In this document: positions 60,754-64,000 of the stretch, one piece after another
How positions within the stretch are numbered: position 1 is the stretch's first letter
Layout: every line of letters begins with the position of its first letter
Assembly (NCBI GenBank): GCA_943788825.1
Contig: CALSRT010000004.1
Coordinates: 33,001-97,000, forward strand
Length of the DNA: 64,000 bases
Direction of reading: 5' to 3'
DNA from: UBA4582 sp002389265
GTDB lineage: Bacteria; Pseudomonadota; Gammaproteobacteria; Pseudomonadales; Azotimanducaceae
Made by a program: the position numbers and the translations under genes
Notes under the pieces: model-generated
The model's input: only the letters and a program-made list of their open reading frames with translations
What the model was told of the DNA's origin: nothing
Database searches by the model: none

Positions 60754-63501
60754 ATGAATCGTTTGACCACCGGCTTGTTATTGTCATTTCTTGTCATCTT
60801 TGGCGCTTCAAATTCGGCCACAGCAAAAGACCCCTTCGACCTGAGCGTCGATATTCCGCACAAGGTATTCACCCTCGATAATGGTCTGACTGTCATTGTC
60901 CATGAAGACCACAAGGCCCCTATCGTCGCCGTCAATATCTGGTATCACGTGGGCTCAAAGAATGAAGTCAAAGGCAAAACCGGGTTCGCCCATTTGTTTG
61001 AGCATCTGATGTTCAATGGCAGCGAAAATTATGACGATGATTATTTTCGTGCCACTGAAAAGCTGGGCGCCACTACCCAGAACGGGACTACCAGCTGGGA
61101 CAGGACCAACTATTTTCAGAATGTGCCTGTCAGCGCTCTGGATACCATCCTCTGGCTTGAGTCTGACCGTATGGGCAATCTGCTGGGCGCCATCACTCAG
61201 GAGAAACTCGACGAGCAACGAGGCGTGGTTCAAAACGAAAAACGCCAAGGCCAAAATCGACCCTATGGCAAGGCTGCAGAAATTCAATACAGTAGTATTT
61301 ATCCCTCTAATCACCCCTACTCCTGGACCACAATCGGCTCCATGGAGGACCTCAATGCGGCGGTGTTGGACGATGTGCATGCCTGGTTCAAACAATACTA
61401 TGGCGCTGCAAATACGGTATTGGTGATTGCCGGCGATATCGAAACCGAAGCTGTGATGGCCAAGATCAAGCACTACTTCGGCGCCATACCACCAGGACCA
61501 CCGTTAACTAAACATGCCCAATGGGTCGCGAAGTTAACCGGGACTCAGAAGCAGATCAGTTACGACCGTGTACCCCAGACCATGCTGTTAAAGTCCTGGA
61601 ATATCGAAGGTCATTTAAGCCAGGATACAGCTTATCTGGGAATGGTAGGCGCGGCGTTATCCGCCGGAAAAAATTCTCGCCTGTACAAGCGCCTGGCCTA
61701 TGACCAACAACTCGTGTCTTCTGTTAACGCCTATGTCTCAGCTGGAGAGATCGCTGGCACCTTTGAGATCTCGGCGATGATTATCCCTGGCGTCGATGAA
61801 GCCTTGGTTGATCGCATCATCGAGGAGGAACTTGCCCGCTTCCTCAAAACTGGCCCGACTAAAAAAGAGCTGGCTCGAATCAAGGCCCAGTCGGTCAGCA
61901 GCTTCGTTCGAGGTATGGAAAAGATCGGCGGATTCGGTGGCAAGTCTGACATTCTGGCCAGGAGTTTTACTTACAGCGGCGACCCTGAATTTTACAAGCA
62001 AGAATTAAACTGGACGAAAAAGGCTACCGCCAAAGACCTGCAGCGCGTCGCGAACAAATGGCTCACCGATGGGCTTTACCAGCTTGAAATCAGGCCCTTT
62101 CCAAAACTCAGCGCAGCCAATGACACAGTGGACCGGAGTCAGGTGCCTGAACCCACTCAACCCCCGCTGGCGCAGCTTGACGAATTTGAGCGTGCTGAAC
62201 TGCCGAACGGGCTAAAAGTCATCGTCGCCAAGCGTGACACTGTTCCGGTCGTTAGCATGCAGTTGTCTCTAGATGCAGGTTACGCGTCGGATCAATTCAG
62301 TACACCGGGCACCGCAAAGTTAGCAATGAATATGCTCGATGAAGGCACCCTTTCGATGGATGCCCTGGCCATCAATGAGCGCCTGATGTTACTAGGTGCA
62401 AATGTCAGTAGCGGCTCAAATCTCGACACCTCATTCGTCACTTTCTCGACTCTGAAGACCACGCTGGACGATTCCTTGCCAATCTTCACTGATGTGGTAC
62501 TCAATCCAGCTTTTCCTGGTACAGAACTCGAACGTCTACGTACCCAGCAAATAATGGGGATCCAAGCGGAGCAGACCAATCCACGATCCATGGGTCTGCG
62601 GGTCTTTCCACAGCTGATTTATGGCCAAGGGCATGCGTACAGCAATTCATTAACTGGCTCTGGCACCCTTGACTCTGTTGGCACCATCGACCTTGATACC
62701 CTTAAGGCATTCCATAACACCTGGTTTAAGCCGAATCACGGGACGCTGATAGTGGTGGGCGATATCACCATGGCAGAGATCCTGCCACGGCTTAAAAAGC
62801 AGTTTTCTGACTGGCAACCAGGGGATATTCCAGTCAAGAATATCGGCCTCGTCAGCAAACCCGCGAGCACTAAAATTTATCTCGTCGATCGACCTGACTC
62901 ACCGCAATCCTTTCTGTTCGCTAGCCAGATCGCGACCCCAAAGGCCAACCCCGACGAAATCGCCACCGAGGTCATGAATGATATTCTCGGCGGCATGGCC
63001 ACATCACGAGTCAACATGAATCTGCGAGAAGACAAACACTGGTCTTATGGCGCTTATACGGGTCTGGTAAGCGCCCGCGGCCAGCGAACCTTTTATGTCA
63101 TTACCAGCGTTCAGACCGACAAAACCAGCGAGTCGGTCCTGGAAGTCATGGGCGAACTGTCCCGCTATGTCGGCAATCAACCTGCTACTGCCGAAGAACT
63201 CAATAAGGTCATCCTGAATAACACACTGTCACTCACCGGCAGCTGGGAGACCGCTGGCTCGGTACTGGGCAGCATCTCGCAAATCGTTCAGTACGGCTTG
63301 CCTGATGATTATTTTCGCCACTACGCTCAAGCTGTCGCCACATTAGAATTGCCCGAGGTGCAGCGGATCGCTAACAAGCTGATTGACCCTACCGCAATGG
63401 TCTGGGTCGTCGTTGGCGATCGAGCGCAGATTGAAACGGGCCTGAACGCTTTGGGATACGGCGACGTCATTCTGATCGATGCTGATGGCAACAAACTCTG
63501 A
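60754..63501 (+). CDS. M16-family zinc metallopeptidase, two-domain
   Basis: This 915-residue secreted protein has a signal peptide (MNRLTTGLLLSFLVIFGASNSATA). The N-terminal half has the inverted zinc motif HxxEH as H80-L-F-E83-H84, with the distant glutamate in EQRGVVQNEKRQ. The C-terminal half (from about residue 475, ERAELPNGLKVIVAKRDTVPVVSMQL) has the same fold but no HxxEH, which is normal for this pitrilysin-like group in which one half is inactive. It acts in the periplasm on peptides. No obvious operon partner; a short broken gene follows. Confidence 0.92.
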   Translation: MNRLTTGLLLSFLVIFGASNSATAKDPFDLSVDIPHKVFTLDNGLTVIVHEDHKAPIVAVNIWYHVGSKNEVKGKTGFAHLFEHLMFNGSENYDDDYFRATEKLGATTQNGTTSWDRTNYFQNVPVSALDTILWLESDRMGNLLGAITQEKLDEQRGVVQNEKRQGQNRPYGKAAEIQYSSIYPSNHPYSWTTIGSMEDLNAAVLDDVHAWFKQYYGAANTVLVIAGDIETEAVMAKIKHYFGAIPPGPPLTKHAQWVAKLTGTQKQISYDRVPQTMLLKSWNIEGHLSQDTAYLGMVGAALSAGKNSRLYKRLAYDQQLVSSVNAYVSAGEIAGTFEISAMIIPGVDEALVDRIIEEELARFLKTGPTKKELARIKAQSVSSFVRGMEKIGGFGGKSDILARSFTYSGDPEFYKQELNWTKKATAKDLQRVANKWLTDGLYQLEIRPFPKLSAANDTVDRSQVPEPTQPPLAQLDEFERAELPNGLKVIVAKRDTVPVVSMQLSLDAGYASDQFSTPGTAKLAMNMLDEGTLSMDALAINERLMLLGANVSSGSNLDTSFVTFSTLKTTLDDSLPIFTDVVLNPAFPGTELERLRTQQIMGIQAEQTNPRSMGLRVFPQLIYGQGHAYSNSLTGSGTLDSVGTIDLDTLKAFHNTWFKPNHGTLIVVGDITMAEILPRLKKQFSDWQPGDIPVKNIGLVSKPASTKIYLVDRPDSPQSFLFASQIATPKANPDEIATEVMNDILGGMATSRVNMNLREDKHWSYGAYTGLVSARGQRTFYVITSVQTDKTSESVLEVMGELSRYVGNQPATAEELNKVILNNTLSLTGSWETAGSVLGSISQIVQYGLPDDYFRHYAQAVATLELPEVQRIANKLIDPTAMVWVVVGDRAQIETGLNALGYGDVILIDADGNKL

Positions 63502-63852
63502 ACCATCGACAAGTTCCAGCGCAGCGAAAACTGTCGCCTTTTATGGCCCTACTGACAAGCTTAATGGTTTGTTAGCGGGCCAAGTACCGATATCGCCAGG
63601 CAACCCCTGGCCGGCTTTAGTGCGGCAGCTGGTTACCTGCTGGGCAGCCAGAATATCATCGAAGATCGTCTTCGCAGCAAGGTCAGCGCGGGCACTATTC
63701 AATTCAAACACGCCGATGATCGAGAGCAATGCAACAGGACCTTACAGCGCGATGCCGGCGACAATTCGATCCAGGCGTTTTCGTTTCGAGCACCCATTGC
63801 TGCCGTCGATGCGCGTGAACAGCTTCCCTCGCGATACGGGTTACGTTTATAG
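63479..63852 (+). pseudogene. Probably frameshifted hypothetical gene
   Basis: An ATG at 63479 (or 63485) overlaps the end of the M16 gene and opens KTVAFYGPTDKLNGLLAGQVP. Near 63,590 the protein-like reading moves to another frame as RQPLAGFSAAAGYLLGSQNIIEDRLRSKVSAGTIQF, ending NSIQAFSFRAPIAAVDAREQLPSRYGLRL at a TAG at 63850. One shift would join them into about 125 residues. No family is recognised. The rest to 64000 shows nothing I can support. A shadow frame on the same strand runs on to 63,991 but looks non-coding. Confidence 0.4.
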
Positions 63853-64000
63853 TGCTCCTCTTTTATTTTGGGTTACGCGTCGATGCCCTTTCATGTCCAG
63901 CCACACTGTGGTCAACCAACTCGTCAGGGTGCAAGCGCCTGGTGCGCAAAGACAATCATCACGGTCTTGCACTGCCAGCATCAGCCAATAGCCTGTAGTA

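Noticed and set aside
1..64000. CRISPR arrays, tRNA or rRNA genes, prophage
   Set aside because: Tandem repeats seen are short and without spacers; no tRNA-like cloverleaf, rRNA stretch or phage structural genes were recognised by eye. A tRNAscan and Infernal run would settle this.

Overview
The window looks like chromosomal DNA of an aerobic, probably marine gammaproteobacterium. AceK is present, efflux and sodium-coupled transport genes are numerous (NhaA, an NhaC-type antiporter, a sodium:solute symporter, two MATE proteins, an RND pump), and several acyl-CoA genes accompany a Baeyer-Villiger-type monooxygenase. A PA3496-type acidic protein and an HdfR-like regulator also fit Gammaproteobacteria. 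I cannot place it below class with confidence. No rRNA, tRNA, CRISPR array or intact mobile element was seen.

Region 1 (1-7.7 kb) is the accessory-looking part: an MFS gene cut by the window edge, then small solitary genes (secreted hypothetical, DoxX-like, patatin-like, DUF2805, two GNAT acetyltransferases, ACT-domain protein, DUF1294, VOC protein). It also holds an IS3-type transposase remnant, a broken P-loop kinase-like gene, short repeats, and integron-like ends bracketing one GNAT gene.

Region 2 (7.8-28.8 kb) is ordinary gene-dense chromosome: sodium:solute symporter, class III aminotransferase, a MoxR-ATPase/VWA pair of the NorQ/NorD type, enoyl-CoA hydratase, FxsA, M20 peptidase, MATE pump and acyl-CoA dehydrogenase. 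It continues with a heterodimeric ABC exporter whose motifs show one degenerate and one canonical ATP site, then a run of GPH transporter, SDR, CDP-alcohol phosphatidyltransferase, HdfR-like regulator and PA3496-type protein.

Region 3 (29-44.6 kb) holds an Arc-type protein, a DinF-like MATE pump, an F420-type LLM oxidoreductase, a CurA-like reductase, two MFS genes (one translationally coupled to a Sir2 deacetylase), an NhaC-type antiporter, a family VIII-like serine hydrolase, DUF2164, a Blc lipocalin, a type I BVMO, NhaA, and a CspA gene with consensus promoter, long leader and terminator.

Region 4 (44.6-50.4 kb) has an NmrA/NDUFA9-like SDR and a second CDP-alcohol phosphatidyltransferase. 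Three adjacent genes follow (membrane protein, cis-prenyltransferase, class II aldolase) that are each broken by several small frameshifts although their proteins remain well conserved between shifts. That pattern points to either a poorly sequenced stretch or a block of recent pseudogenes. A nitroreductase with a Fur-like site follows.

Region 5 (50.4-64 kb) has a possible hotdog-fold protein, an aceK-enoyl-CoA hydratase operon, and a GntR/FadR-type regulator in one operon with an RND pump. The regulator is preceded by a perfect 20-bp inverted repeat that fits a FadR/PdhR-type operator. An alpha/beta hydrolase, a two-domain M16 peptidase and a probably frameshifted hypothetical gene end the window. 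The best candidates for a second look are this operator-pump module, the orphan MoxR/VWA pair, the integron-like GNAT cassette and the frameshift cluster.
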